64,000 bases of DNA from Annulohypoxylon bovei var. microspora (lineage: Eukaryota > Ascomycota > Sordariomycetes > Xylariales > Hypoxylaceae). Under the pieces are notes generated by a model. The model was not told the origin of the DNA. It made no database searches and saw nothing but the letters and a program-made list of their open reading frames with translations. A program made the translations under genes and the position numbers. Position 1 is the first letter of the stretch; every line of letters begins with the position of its first letter. This document shows, piece after piece, positions 37,343 through 49,884 of this stretch. Location of the stretch: NCBI GenBank assembly GCA_022836615.1, contig MU405359.1, positions 28,556-92,555 of the forward strand, in the 5' to 3' direction.

Positions 37343-38735
37343 TTTGATGAGATGGTTTTCGTAAAGGAAAAAAGTAGTCCTAGTCAAGCAATTCAGATTT
37401 GTGGTCTGAAGATGGAGGAATAGAGTGTCGACTGTAAATTGATTGCAGTGATATGAAAAGGTTCAAATTTTTACAAGGAAAAATTTCGGTTTTTATCAAT
37501 GGGAGGATAAGAAACCACCAAGCTTCCCGCACACCCGCTAATACGAAATTGGCCGATTAAGTGGGTCGTACTAGCCTGGTTTTGCTCAAGCGGAGGAAAT
37601 CTTCTTATCCCTCTCCCTTATCGCGTGCTAGAACAAAAATTGAACCTCTATCAAACTAGAAGGAAAAAAAAAAAAAAAAAAGTCCATAAAGCATCCAGGA
37701 CGGACTAGATTCGGAGAGAATTAAGAGACACGAGTCATGATTATCAAGTCTTGTTTATATTGACTCCCCGACATTTACACTCCTGATGACTAGGTAGTCT
37801 GCCTACCTAGATAGGTACATACCACATAGAGTATCTACCAACTAAGGTTGAATATCATACGGCACATAGAAGCGTAAATTCGCAACTTTCTCTCAATCGC
37901 TCGTGCGAAGTCAATACAAATCTTATACGCTATATCACATATCTTGACTGCCCGACCTACGATCTATCCGACCCGTGTCGCATCGGGAGGTGACCGAGTC
38001 TCGGTTGTACACTATCCTGACTCCCACCACTCCCAAGCCTTTTTTCCCCCTCGCTATCCCTCTCCTTACCCAGCCCAGTATATCCTCATTGGTAACAATG
38101 CTCGTAATCCTCAAACAGTCCAAAACCGTAACACAAATGTAGCCGAATAACAAAAACGGCGGGTATATGTATATATACACTTCCAACAAGCCCAACAACA
38201 CTAGGAACGGGGGCGAAAATGGCCACGATGCGTCAAAGCTAACACTTTAGGTGAAAAAAAAACCGCTGAACGTCAAAATTGCGCATCCGATTAGCCACCC
38301 GTTGCCCACATTAAAAATTGCGCATCTCTTTCTCCTGTCGCGTACGATAGGGGACAAGTATCCTCCGAAGATCGTAGATTAGAGATCGAGATGATTGGGC
38401 ATTGATTGATATCAATCGAACTCTTCGTAATCTCTGACGAGCCAGAAGAAATCCAGAAACCATCCGCCTCACAAGTTCACCAACGCCGAAGTAGCAAACA
38501 CTAGACTGTAACCTTAATCCGACACAGTATCCTCTGTTCCAAGTCCGAGTGCGCCTATAAAGTTCCGAGGTGCTCGTCGACAGCCAGAAGAGTTAAGCCG
38601 GACAGCAACCGTAATCTTGTACGGGGTATCGATAAAAATGCGCAGGAAGTTTCTAGTTTTTGATGGCTGCCGCCCCCAAATATGACACGTGTAGAACAAC
38701 AAAAGAAATTATGAACGATCGTAGAAATGTCTTCT
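37343..38735. other. Intergenic between RRM and bHLH genes
   Basis: About 1.4 kb. It contains a run of about 20 A near 37663-37681, a TACCTA repeat near 37801, and two 13-nt direct repeats (AAAATTGCGCATC at 38275 and 38314). These bracket two units resembling the 12-bp array found at the right end of the window. No gene. Confidence 0.55.
38283..38306. repeat. Isolated two-unit copy of the 12-bp repeat
   Basis: GCATCCGATTAG followed by CCACCCGTTGCC matches the consensus CCACCCGTTTAG/CCATCCGTCTAA of the tandem array at 63921-64000, about 25.6 kb away. Confidence 0.5.
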
Positions 38736-40275
38736 CTAGAAACGATCTGGTCGAAATCCGTTCGATCTCTGGCCTTCGTACTGGACACCCGTCATAGATT
38801 CAGGAGCGTTCAACGCCCGTAAAGGTGGCAGCTCCGGTCGCGGAGCTCTCCCATACGGATCTTGACCGTAGGGGTCCGCCGATGGCTGTGACGGTATGGG
38901 GGCATTTGGCGCGCCCTGACCGGGTGGAAGCGGTACGTTTCCGCGAAGCTGCGCATTCTCCATGCGCATCCTATCCAGCTCACGGCGTAACATTTCCGCC
39001 TCTTGCATAGCGGTTTGATAGTGTCCCGAAAGAGACTTTATAGTGTCAGTTTGCTTTTGGTGTTCGGCGATAGCTAAAGAAAAGTCAGTATATATAGCAG
39101 AGCCGAATCGCAAAACGTCATACCTTTTGTTAGTATTTCCCACTTGGAGGCCTTCGATCCTCGCTCTTGTGGCATTAGATCGCGGAGCTGTTCGAATAAT
39201 TCCTTCATTTCTGTCCTCCTCTTCCGCTCTGCAAGCTTATGAGTTTGACGCAGCTCTGGGGTCCGACTATAAGGTTGGTTACCGCTATGCGGGCTAGATT
39301 CCTCGCTATGGAGATCCGAAAGCTGTTTGTGCTGAAGCGTATGGTGGTGAATCGTTTGTTGAAAGTCCGGGCCCAGACCATCGTCAAGTCGCCGCTGTCC
39401 AGGAGGTAACCGAGATTCAGTCGTGAACTGGCTACTCGCAATCGATTCCGTGATACTACTCCGCCTAGAATCGAAAAATGTATGATTGCCAATCGAGGAA
39501 GGCAGGCGCTGAATCTCCTCCTCCGGGAAGGCCCAAGCTTGACCTTTAGTAGGTTCCGCGGCCCTGGCAATGGTGCTTGTGGCAGGGCCCGTGATAGTAG
39601 GTGCGGTTCGAGCCGCCTTTGGGTGTTGGCTATCAGGAGTGCGCTCGATATTTGGCTGGTAGCCATTAGATATCCTATGCACAGATAAATGTTCCATCCC
39701 CGGGCGGGGATTTCTTTGTTGTGCCAAAGCCCCGTGGATCGATGTTGTCGATTGATTCTGGCTCGCGTAAGGGGAACCACCACCTAACCTCAAATCGCCA
39801 AAGCCCTGGTTGATCCTGCTATCCACGCTCTCCCGTCGCGAATCTGGCCCGACACTTGCTGCACCTCCTAGCGATAAGGCGCCTTGTATAGAATCTAGTG
39901 ATTGAGGTCGTTCGAAGCGCCCGGTACCTGGGGTCGTCGGCGATACCATCGATGCTACGCTCATATTGCCTGCGGGAGATACTAGCGGCTGAGGAACTAG
40001 ATTTGTAGTTGTGGGAGAAGGAGTCTTGTCTTGCGCAGAGTGGTATACATTGATGCCTATGCCTGAGGCGGCCGAAGTGTCTACACGGCTACAGTTAGCG
40101 ACCAGACTACTTAACTCTTAGTTTAGGTGACATGGCAAGCGAGTTACATACGCTTGCTAGACGCATCCGTACTCGAGTAATATGCGGAGTCACGATTTTC
40201 CTCAGGAGCATTCAGGACCGTAGCCAGGCCGGCTGGGAGCTTCTGCGACGCAGGCCGAGACTGTTCGCCTGCCAT
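38736..40275 (-). CDS. bHLH transcription factor (Esc1-like)
   Basis: Predicted nuclear E-box-binding regulator of 472 aa. Exons on the minus strand: 40275-40152, 40080-39124 and 39073-38736. The start MAGEQSRPASQKLPAGL lies in a good context (TCAAAATGG). The first intron must end at GTGTAG, because the earlier TGTAG acceptor leads straight to a stop. The basic helix 1 reads THKLAERKRRTEMKELFEQL, with the E-box residues H, E and R in register. Helix 2 (KWEILTKAIAEHQKQTDTIK) spans the second intron and runs into a leucine/heptad-rich coil. The N-terminal two thirds are low-complexity Ser/Gln/Pro sequence and the C-terminus is Pro-rich. The regulatory target is unknown. Confidence 0.88.
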
Positions 40276-41143
40276 TTTGAACGATTAATGTAGTAGCTTC
40301 TATATGAGGCAACGAAAAAAACAGAGTTATCCACGTAATGTAATGGATATAATGTAGAGAGGACGTCGAGTTAAGATATGTTCATTAAAGCCACCAAAGG
40401 TTATAGGCGTGGATGACAGCTTCGTGGTATGTGTACTAGTCACTCTCCCGAGGGTTAAAAGGGTGATAGAAAGACTTAGAACGCGGTTGTTCAAAGACGA
40501 TTTACATTGGCGAACGGGGTTAGAATAGCATTGACGCTAGACGTCCAATTGCAATCGGGCGCAACTGGATCGTCAAAGCCCCAAAGTTGGTGGTGGGGAA
40601 AGAAAGAGAAAAAGTAAGAGATGATCTCTCAAGACTAGAGCTAGTAATGGTGATAATGGTGGTGTATAAAAAAAAAAGTAGGACAAGTCTGATAAGTAAA
40701 ATCTAGAACGAAGACAGGTTACAAGTCGTTAGGTTACGAGCGTATTTTGGTACCAGCACCCGAACGCAACATACGACATAACGACGATGCACTTTCAAAA
40801 GGATTATGGTTATGATCTTAACGGCTCGGACGCGGGAAACAAAAGTTAAAAAGAGCAAAAAAGGAATTTTTAATAATTGTATGTCAGAGAGGAAAGATCT
40901 TAGCCCCAGTTCAAAAGTTCCAAGTCAGCACAGGCTTGATGGACAAGGGCCTTGTAGTTGTATGCTGTACGCTGTATGTACCTAAGATTGTAAGATTGTA
41001 AGGTTGTAAGGGGGGTATGATGCTCAATGTTCTCTAAAAGAAGAGAAAAGGCCTAAGAAAGAAGAATTGACAAGGGGGAAAACCTCTCTCTAGTGTATTT
41101 CAAAAGCAGATGGGGAATGGGGAATGGAGAAAAGAGAGGTGTA
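40276..41143. other. 5' flank of bHLH gene
   Basis: Promoter and leader side of the minus-strand bHLH gene, with several A-rich runs and GTAAGATTGTAAG short repeats near 40986-41010. No gene is seen. Confidence 0.5.
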
Positions 41144-41168
41144 GGGGGGGGGGGGGGGGGGGCCGCCG

Positions 41169-41209
<41 letters not shown>

Positions 41210-41360
41210 TGGTGGTGGNNNNNNNNNNTTTTAAAACCAACACAAAAAAAAACACGACTGTATATTTTAAAATTATTTGCCCATTTGTCGGGGGCCGGGT
41301 GGTTTTTGGTTTTTAACCAAATGTTCCCCATGTTTTAAACCCCCCCCCCCCCCCCCCCCT
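41144..41360. other. Assembly gap within inflated homopolymers
   Basis: Ten N (41219-41228) lie between G tracts (41144-41162 and 41170-41206) and a C tract (41340-41359). The flanking bases are low-complexity with doubled letters, typical of poor read ends or a wrongly joined contig. Spacing and content here cannot be trusted. Confidence 0.9.
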
Positions 41361-44300
41361 TGTTGGATCGAAGGAGGGAGCCATGGAGCCCTGCGCGCGC
41401 GTGGAGGAACTGCAATAGAGAAATGGCAGGTGAAAAAAAGAGCCGAGAGGACGGCCACTCCAGACTGGTCCTTCTACTTGCACTATGTCCATATGTACCT
41501 ACATATGTAGGTATGTACTTAAGTAGGCATATAGATGATGTATATAGTACCTTACTATATACATAAAATAAAGACACTGACAACATTGAATGCTGCGATT
41601 GCTGTATACACGCGGGTAGGTAGTCATGGACTCCAACTACCTGCTTTAACTACATGTAGGTAAGGATTTGTCGCATGGCTTTTTCTAGGAAGATTGCTAG
41701 TGACGATACTTGAAGGGTAAGTATAATGTACCTTTAGTCCCTTTGATTTCCAACTAGCGTGTAACTAATGCGCCGCTTGTTATTGCTTGCTGTTTCTTTT
41801 TCCTCGTGGCGCGCGATGTACTGGTCACACGTGAGGAAGGTTAAGCAGGGATGTCCTCGACCCATGTGCATGGAAAGTGGAGCAGGACATGAGCGGCACC
41901 GTGGCCGAGTCAAGGTAGGTATCAGGGTAGTAGCAAGGTACATCATCTCATGTAGCTCCTTTCATCAGCAAAAAGAGTACATAGATACATGTATGTCTGA
42001 GGCTTGGCTTCAATAGATGGCCCCAACTAAAATCCAAAATCCGTCGAGATTTTACATAGTACATACATACATACCTCTATGCCTACCGTACCTACGAAGA
42101 AGGTCCCCGGTTGGGTGTTAGGGTATTAGGAGGGCATCGGAAAAGCACTAAATAGTAAACTCTGGATAGGATCGAGCATCAGCAAAAGACCAGTGCTGTG
42201 CTTTCATAAGACAAAAGGTATTTGACTCCACGGCGCCCCCTTCTACTTTCCGTTTGCATCGGAAATCCCGAATTCTAAGAAAGGATAAAAATCAACCTTT
42301 TTATGGATAAGAAATGCGAGGGCTTTTCAGTGAGGAAAAAGGGACATCCTTCTACTACTATACCTGCCATACTTAGTACCATGAAAGTTGAAAGTTGAAA
42401 GTACTAGTAACAGGTATCGATAGGTCAGTCAGGTCAGGCAGGTCAGGATAAGATCGAGGCGAGTTGGGTTTGCCGCCTGGGTCCAGGGAACTCAGTTGGT
42501 GGTCTGGAAGTTCGCAACGACACTAACAAACAGACATGGGCTAGGCCGGGCAAGCTCAGGCAAGCTCAGGCAATTCAAGCGACCTTAAAAGGTACGGAAG
42601 AAAGAGATCCAAGCCTGCCCCCTGCTTCCCTGTAAAAGCACGAGTTATCTGATGGCTCGTGCTGGAACCCAATACCGGATACCAGCGCGGTTGGTAACAA
42701 CAAGGGTCGTGCTATGTTGTACGGGGGAGGAACCCTTTGTAGGGTTTTACAAATAGATGACATACCGTCGAGGCATGGATATCGCTTTAAATCTTAAAGC
42801 ATCAAGTGATTGGGATATGTATGAGAACTTCCGTCTCCGCCAACACGAAATGGCCCTATATTGACTGCTACCTAAATATGTCAAGTACCTAGCTGACCAA
42901 CGATTGGAAAATATAATGTGTTCATCAATGTGTTTCCCGGCAGTTCATACCCTACCTACCTGTCTACCTAGGTATGTACATATAATACCTACCTTGCCAA
43001 CATACCCAAATACGGCAGGGCTATACGTTCGATAGAATATAACGGCTATATTTATAGGCTTGCTATGTATTAAAGTTGGTTGAAATGGCGCCATAAATCA
43101 AGTTTACTTGCCTATAAATGTAAGACATAAATATTGTATAAATATCTATACATATCTTCACCATTACTATGCATGTAAGTATATAAGTAGCCTTTTACAT
43201 AGTGTGTAGTATAATTCTAAGCGCTGTCCGGATTGAGGTCATAAATTAGCCTAGGGTGATTTAAAGCATCATGTATGGATACGTTACCGTCGGTGTCCCT
43301 GAAAAGAAGTAATGCCCGAAACGACAAACGCACATACACTAGATGGCAATAAGCTCGCTTGGATCCGCTACAGCAGAAGTCTACCTACAGTATGTACCTA
43401 GCCATTACTAGAGCCATCTTACGATACCTTGGCTTCTTACGATCCTCCCGCCGCCACGTGAGGTGGTACCTACTAACCGTTCAAACCCTTTTAGTAACTT
43501 GGCTAAGCTCCAGACTAAGCCTAATACTACCTTGTGTTGGTTGACGAGATGTTCGGCACGGTGTTATGCACCATATCCCATCAACTATGCGGGGTGCGTA
43601 TCCAACGGATAGCTTTCCGACAGACCTGTCAAAAACTGGTCTTGTAGCTCGCAGGGCTATTATACCTGCCTCGCACATACATACATATACGACAGGATCT
43701 CTAATGCTGCCGCCCTCACGGCACACCATCTCTCAGATCTACGAGAGAGGCAACCTTGGAAACTTTCTCCACCGGATTGGCCATCGAGCATCCCCTACGT
43801 CGCGGGTGGTGGGGATGTCGGTACGGAAAACAGGTTGGGAGCTACTACCAGTATAAGGAGTAGAGATGCTTGATGCAGCACGATCCCAAAAGCTAGCGAC
43901 GGCATCTTACATAGCTCTGGCGAGGTGTAACTTGTTTGCCGACCGCTGCTCTGCTCCGTAAAATCACGGGGGGGCGCGAAGGCGTCAACCAGAAAGATGT
44001 GGTCCCGGATCTGCTGTCTCGGGTTTGTTAACTCCTCATGCGACCTAGAGCACCGGACCGGTTGTTCTACTAATATGCTCGGTTATGAACTCGTCTCCAT
44101 CATGAGGCGTACCCATCTTACTGTGCGACTTATGACCTCAGAAACAAGACTTTGGTTTCTACTACACCACATCGTCGATTCTATGCAGAGACGACAAAGA
44201 TACTTATCAGTCTTAGTCAGATATGCGTCGCAACGGTCTTGGTCAAGGCCGGTAGTTGTTTGACAAATCATTACTGGGTAGGTAGGTAGGTGCCATATAT

Positions 44301-47300
44301 GTATATGTAAATCTGCGTTGCATCCCATCTTCAAAGCTTTGGAGTGGACGATAGTAGCAGAGTCGATGTGTATGTAAGAACCTTCTATCTCCCATGCCGT
44401 CCTCTCTACACGAGCGCCTTGCATTCTTGGGACGAAGGGACCTATCGTTGAGTTTCGCCAAGGACTCGTACACGCGTCGCACGCAAACACACGGGCGGAA
44501 CGCCCACACGCACTCTCGGGTTGTCGCTTGCCATCGGTCGGTGTGATATCTGTCATATTTCACTTTCGGTGTGCCGCACGGGTTTTACATATTACATACC
44601 AGTTTCTACGCGGAGTAGGAGATGTGGGATGGAAGGGGAGACAAGACGACCCAGAGCGAGGCACAGTGTCCGGATCTATACTATATCTACTGGAGGGGAA
44701 AACGTCTCTGTTTGTCTTGCAGAATTGCCGCGCCTCATGCAAGTCTTGGGTGAGACCTTACCCAGGGCTTTCTCTAGGCATCGACGAATTGGAACTTGAG
44801 AAGCTTGTACGACTCGAGGCACATCGTAGGTAAATGTGTGCATGCGCAAGGAAAAGGGGGTGTGGATGTCTTCACCAAGCCACTTTTCTCCGCTTTATAC
44901 AGTATTAATGCTTGTTCGATGCATTGTATAAAATAAGTACAAGTAAATTCGAAATATGTATATATGTAGGAGAAAAAATCCACGTGGTTGACGGCGTTCC
45001 ACATTGCTCAAGTCACGTAAGTATACCTAATACATAGTATCATCTCGTGTATATTATCCTGTTCTTTTGCTCTTCATAACCCCTTTTAGGATCAAGTTAA
45101 GACACCCTATGAGAACTTCATAATCTAGATTTACACCGTGACATGAGGCTCCCAGTACGTACATATCACATCAATAATTAGAATAGCATCTTCGTTAACG
45201 ATACGCACATTCTTAGGGGCTGCCGGCACTGCGAACGTAGGTAGGTAAATTGGCCTGTGTGATAGCTACAGGCAGACAGAAATCGGTACCAATCATCATC
45301 CAGTCAAGGTTCCATGTCTGCAAGGCGGATAACGGTGATCGTTCCCACCCCTCTTAAATTTCTCATGGTGGCTCCGTTTAGGCTCACAAGTTTCCCCATC
45401 CCTTCTGCCCTCCTTCCCCCCCCCCCCCCCAAACCTGGCGTGAGTGTGGGCGCGGCATGCGGCATGCCACGTTCCTCATACACTTAAAAGGAATTTTCCC
45501 TTCGCTAGCGTCTCCACCATATCCCTGATTCCTTAGACGGTGCCAAGCTCACCAGGTATCGTCCCCATGTAGTAGTAAGGCTAGCAACGAAGCAGGGTTA
45601 ATCGGTGATTCTCGTCATTTCGGGAGTGAGATCCTCGTCCTGGTTCGGCCGTTCCCTATCTTTTTTTGGCCGAGCTATTATTCGATAGCACCCAGATCTG
45701 ATATTAAAAACTCAAGCCCTATGCTGGCCCGTGGTTAATATCCTTGCCAGTCCCCGGGTTAGAATAGCTCACATCATTGTTTTTATGGTATGTACAGTAG
45801 GTAGGTATTGTGTGCTTCTCGGTCTAATATCAAAAGAGTTTAGGAAGCGCGCCGCGTCTGTTCCTTACAGAACACATATGTACACGTAGAACGGTAAACC
45901 TGCCTCCCGTACGATGCCTTATGCACTCCATTGGCGCTACGCTGGTATAGGTAGCTTATTAACTCTTTTCTGCTTACTGTATCTGTGAAATAAGCGTGCC
46001 AAGAATATTTTAAGAGGATACGATCAGCTCCCCAAGGATCGGCCACCTTTACGAATGTGATACCATGCAACATCTACCGAGAGATGGCAACTTTCAACTC
46101 GTTGAGCCATAACTATGTAATACATAGTAGCGCGCGTATGCCTAAGTGCGTAGTGTTCATAAAGTAATATAGGACCCATTAGTATAACGAATAAAAGTCA
46201 TGCCATTTAGCGGCGTTATAATCTATTCGGGCTAGGACCAGGGAATAATGGATACTATACCTCCCTACCAATATGTCAAGTTTGGTATAAAGAGCTGCTG
46301 TGGAAAGTCGACAACACGAGATCTAACTAGAATTTGGGGTCTATTCAATGAACCGTTGAACTATTGGATGCGAGAAAAGAAAATAAAGGACGGCGTTTAC
46401 TCTCCGCCTAAGGGGTTCTCTATTATGGGTTCTTCCGACTGCGGTCGTTGCTTTTGCCATCCGCACTTGAATCGATGCACGGGGCAGGCATCTACCATAT
46501 AGACCGATGGGCGCGATCTATGCACCTTTCTCCCTCGCATTACTGTTGCGTAGTTCACTGTTCCCACGAGAACTAGCACTGAAACTAACATTGAAGCTAT
46601 TCGTTTTACACGTGCTAAGTTGTGGGGGGTTCAAGAGATCTAGCCTTACCGAGGAAGATACACGGTGCTTAGATAGGTACCCTCAGCGGAATTAAACCAT
46701 GTCCGACGGGAGCTGCTATGTAGTATAAAGGTTGGGCAAGAGTATTCAGGCCTCGGCCTTTCAATAGCCTCTCTATTTCATGGGGTTCACCTTACCGACT
46801 TAGGCATACATGTAGTATTACATAGTATATAATAGACGCCTAAACTCAATTCGTCCTCATCCCGAATGATATTCAAAAATACCTAAGCACGCATCTTTAT
46901 TACGAACTTGTTAGTCAATACTTAGTTCGATGCTGCGTAGAAAATCCTTATGGAGGAACTTCCGCTTTCGCCTAATCCGAGCCGACTCCTCTCGGGATCA
47001 CCACTGCATCACAGCTGATTGTTACTAAGAGCCTAACCCTTACTTGCCTTGATTCTAGTTTGCAAGCTTTTGGCCTCTACGTTCCATGGGAATGCGATGC
47101 TTTGAGACCTACCGAGCACACATCAAGGCATTGCGGAACCAGAATATCAGTTGCTCTCCCCTTTAGCAGTTTCCTTTTAACACACCTCGGTCTGCTGAGT
47201 ATCGCCGAAGGAATAGGATCCGCGCGCCACTCCCGCCGGGGACCATCCCGTTTGTGACTCCAACCTGGAGGCTCTACGTGCGTAGGGGGCGAAGCCTAAA

Positions 47301-49884
47301 AGGCTAACCCTCTAACGGGTTATCCATGTCCTGCGTTTAGATCTATGATTGTTCGTAATACTAAATCTACCTACAAGCTAACATTTTGATCCTTCGAACA
47401 CGCCTTGACCGACGACTGTGATGTAATATTGTGCAGATGCATGCTGACGAGCATGCCACGAGCTGAATGATTGGAATCCCGGCTTTAATTACCCCTGGTT
47501 TCCCAAATCCTCCGATTAGTTCCTGGCGTCAGCTATGTCCCTACTCAACTACCTACCCACTACACGGGGCCGCCGCAAGGCCAAATAGACTCGGAGACAG
47601 CCGCGGTACTCAAATCCTTTCTCGCACTCGTAAATAAGGTGGGGTGGTAAGAGTGACATCTCCACGAGATAATAGTGTATGCTGTGATGACCGTTGAGTT
47701 TTGAACAACCTGAGCGCTTGGGTAGCCTTGAGCTCTTACTTGAGATCAGAACCATACAACAAATACTTGCGCTCGAATCCAATCACGCCGCCTCTCGCTT
47801 GTTTAGAAGAAATAGTACTCGCTCGGATATACGGCATATACAACTGAAGCTCGATCACAGAGAAACGATGCCCGTCAATAGTTAACGCTAGGGGCAACCG
47901 ATTAGTGTGAATCGTAACCTTTTTTCCACACAGCTAGGCCAATAGTTTCGGTGTCAGCCTACACAGTAGCACCGTCACGTCTCGCTAAAATCCTGACCCA
48001 AGAAATAACTAAAGCCTTAGGGGGAGTATCAAAGCATTCAGGCTCCCTATACAACAGGGAGGTCCAAACTAGATAATGTTCAGCTTTGTTAAACAGCCTT
48101 CACCGTCCTCGATCTATCCCAGATATCCTGCAAGAATCGATCTTGTGTAACTCGAAGGTCTTAGGTGGTACGATAGCCATCATCATTTTCCTTAAGAGGA
48201 AGATGCTGGCGAGACCAATCTGTCCCTCCATCTTCTCCCTCACGTTTTGCCCCAGGAAATCGGATCCCATGGGATTCCCCTTTCCCAAAATTTCGGGGTA
48301 GAAGGTGAGACATGAGACTTCTGGGGCACAGGATTCTGTACCTTCTCTACCACGTTTCTAGACCCCGAGGTAGCGCGATCTGGGTGCGATAGTCCGACAT
48401 GCCACAGCGTGGGACCCGTCTGTCTCGGACGCGGATGTATCGCGTTCTGTAAGGAGCTGGCGGGTTTGCTTCAGTCCTGCCGGATGCCGTCTGCAAGGCT
48501 CTCCCGCTAATGCCGCTTGACGGCCGAATCTAGATCTTGAATAGGCAGGAATTCGCGATCCAGCGGCCTCCTAAGCTTTCTTTTGCGTGCCGACTAGCTG
48601 GGACATTTTGAGACGACGTCCGAGAATTTCTTTTTCTTTTTTTGCCTTAGCACCGATACCATCTATATACAAATGAACCAGTAGAGTATCACATCAGTTA
48701 TCCCTCGCGTACCATAGCTGATGTCTCATGCCAGCGTGCCTCTTCTCGCGAGCTAATCTCCTAGCTGAACCTCTTCATCTACTGAAACAACGGTTGCCAT
48801 GCTAGAACCACGACGGCGCCAAGCCAGTCGTAGCACCAGCACCGTGGCTTTCGGGATCTAGTGTGACAGTTTCAAAGGGCGATGGAGTTATTTGGAGCAC
48901 ATTCAAGCTAGTCACAGATGCCACCTCCTGTGAAATGGTATACAGGTGCGCAACTGCAGCGAGCCTGGAATCCGTCATTGTGGTCAGTTGGGATTCTGAC
49001 CGCACTATGAAGTCGTACGTAATAGGCTTCAAGTCCCTACCTAGAAAAAACCTAACGACCTAGGTGTATATGGAAACACAAGAGAAAATTTGCCAGTAAT
49101 TACTAAACCATAAGAGTCTTAGGCAGGGAAGAAATAGGGGTTCCTGGCCATGTCACACTAACAACCCCTTTTTAACTAGGAAAATAATCTAGCTTGAGTA
49201 TAGTATATGTCAAAGCAGTATTTAATAGAAAACTTTATATCTATAAAATACTTAAGTATAGTTAAGCCATGTTGCGAATATCCTATGAGTGGTGTTGTGC
49301 CCTAGTTTGCGCCGCGCATTTCAGCTTAGGCCACTAAGAAGAGTCCTAAACGTTGAGTACCTATTAGAAGTAAGTAGAAGCTAAAGTTTTGCTATCACCT
49401 AAAAAACTGCTATGAAGTATCACCTAGGTAAATCTTTCTATGATCTCAGCTTTCTAAATGGCTTATATCAACCATAAGTAAGTCCTAAGTGTTAATTTGT
49501 GTGTTAAGTTGGAATAACGGACTCCGCCGAGTAGATCTTGCGGAGTTGCGGACTTCAAATTTCGGTCTCCGCAGGCCTTCTCTACCTACTTAGTCATGTT
49601 TACCAGGCAGAACAGCGTCAGAATAAGCCCTTGTGCATCACGTATGAGTAAGACTATGCAGCTAGTAGTTATCTCGCTAGCATCATAATCTGTATAAAGA
49701 AAAAATATGACATTTACCTATGCGTGATGCACTTTTCTGACATCTACCTATCTAACTAACTGGGACATTTCTCCTTTTTATCAGGGTCGCTACGTATTGT
49801 TTAGTGCCAAACTAGTTAGATTTTACTCATAACATATACCGGTACACCGTCTCATTTCTTAATCATTATTCCGCGGCGGAATCC
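41361..49884. other. 8.5 kb gene desert
   Basis: No intact gene is supported. Open frames are at most 157 codons, without domains or convincing splice structure. The stretch is rich in TACC/TACA microsatellites (42059, 42954-42990, 44277 and 45238) and a C run near 45418. Around 48060-48530 on the minus strand there is a stop-interrupted frame that may be a decayed retroelement. Confidence 0.5.
48260..48480 (-). pseudogene. Possible decayed retroelement fragment
   Basis: On the minus strand one frame stays open for roughly 75 codons and includes LWHVGLSHPD, reminiscent of the LWHxRLGHP motif of copia-type gag-pre-integrase regions. It is then broken by several TAG/TAA stops and frame changes. 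The resemblance is short and the expected CxxC partner is not visible, so this is tentative. Confidence 0.2.

Noticed and set aside
41053..41338. Poly-Pro/poly-Gly frames across the gap
   Set aside because: They are translations of G/C homopolymers and N bases in a poorly assembled region.
44083..44556. 157-codon minus-strand frame in the gene desert
   Set aside because: No recognisable domain, unusual Cys/His/Thr composition, no flanking exons; chance frame.
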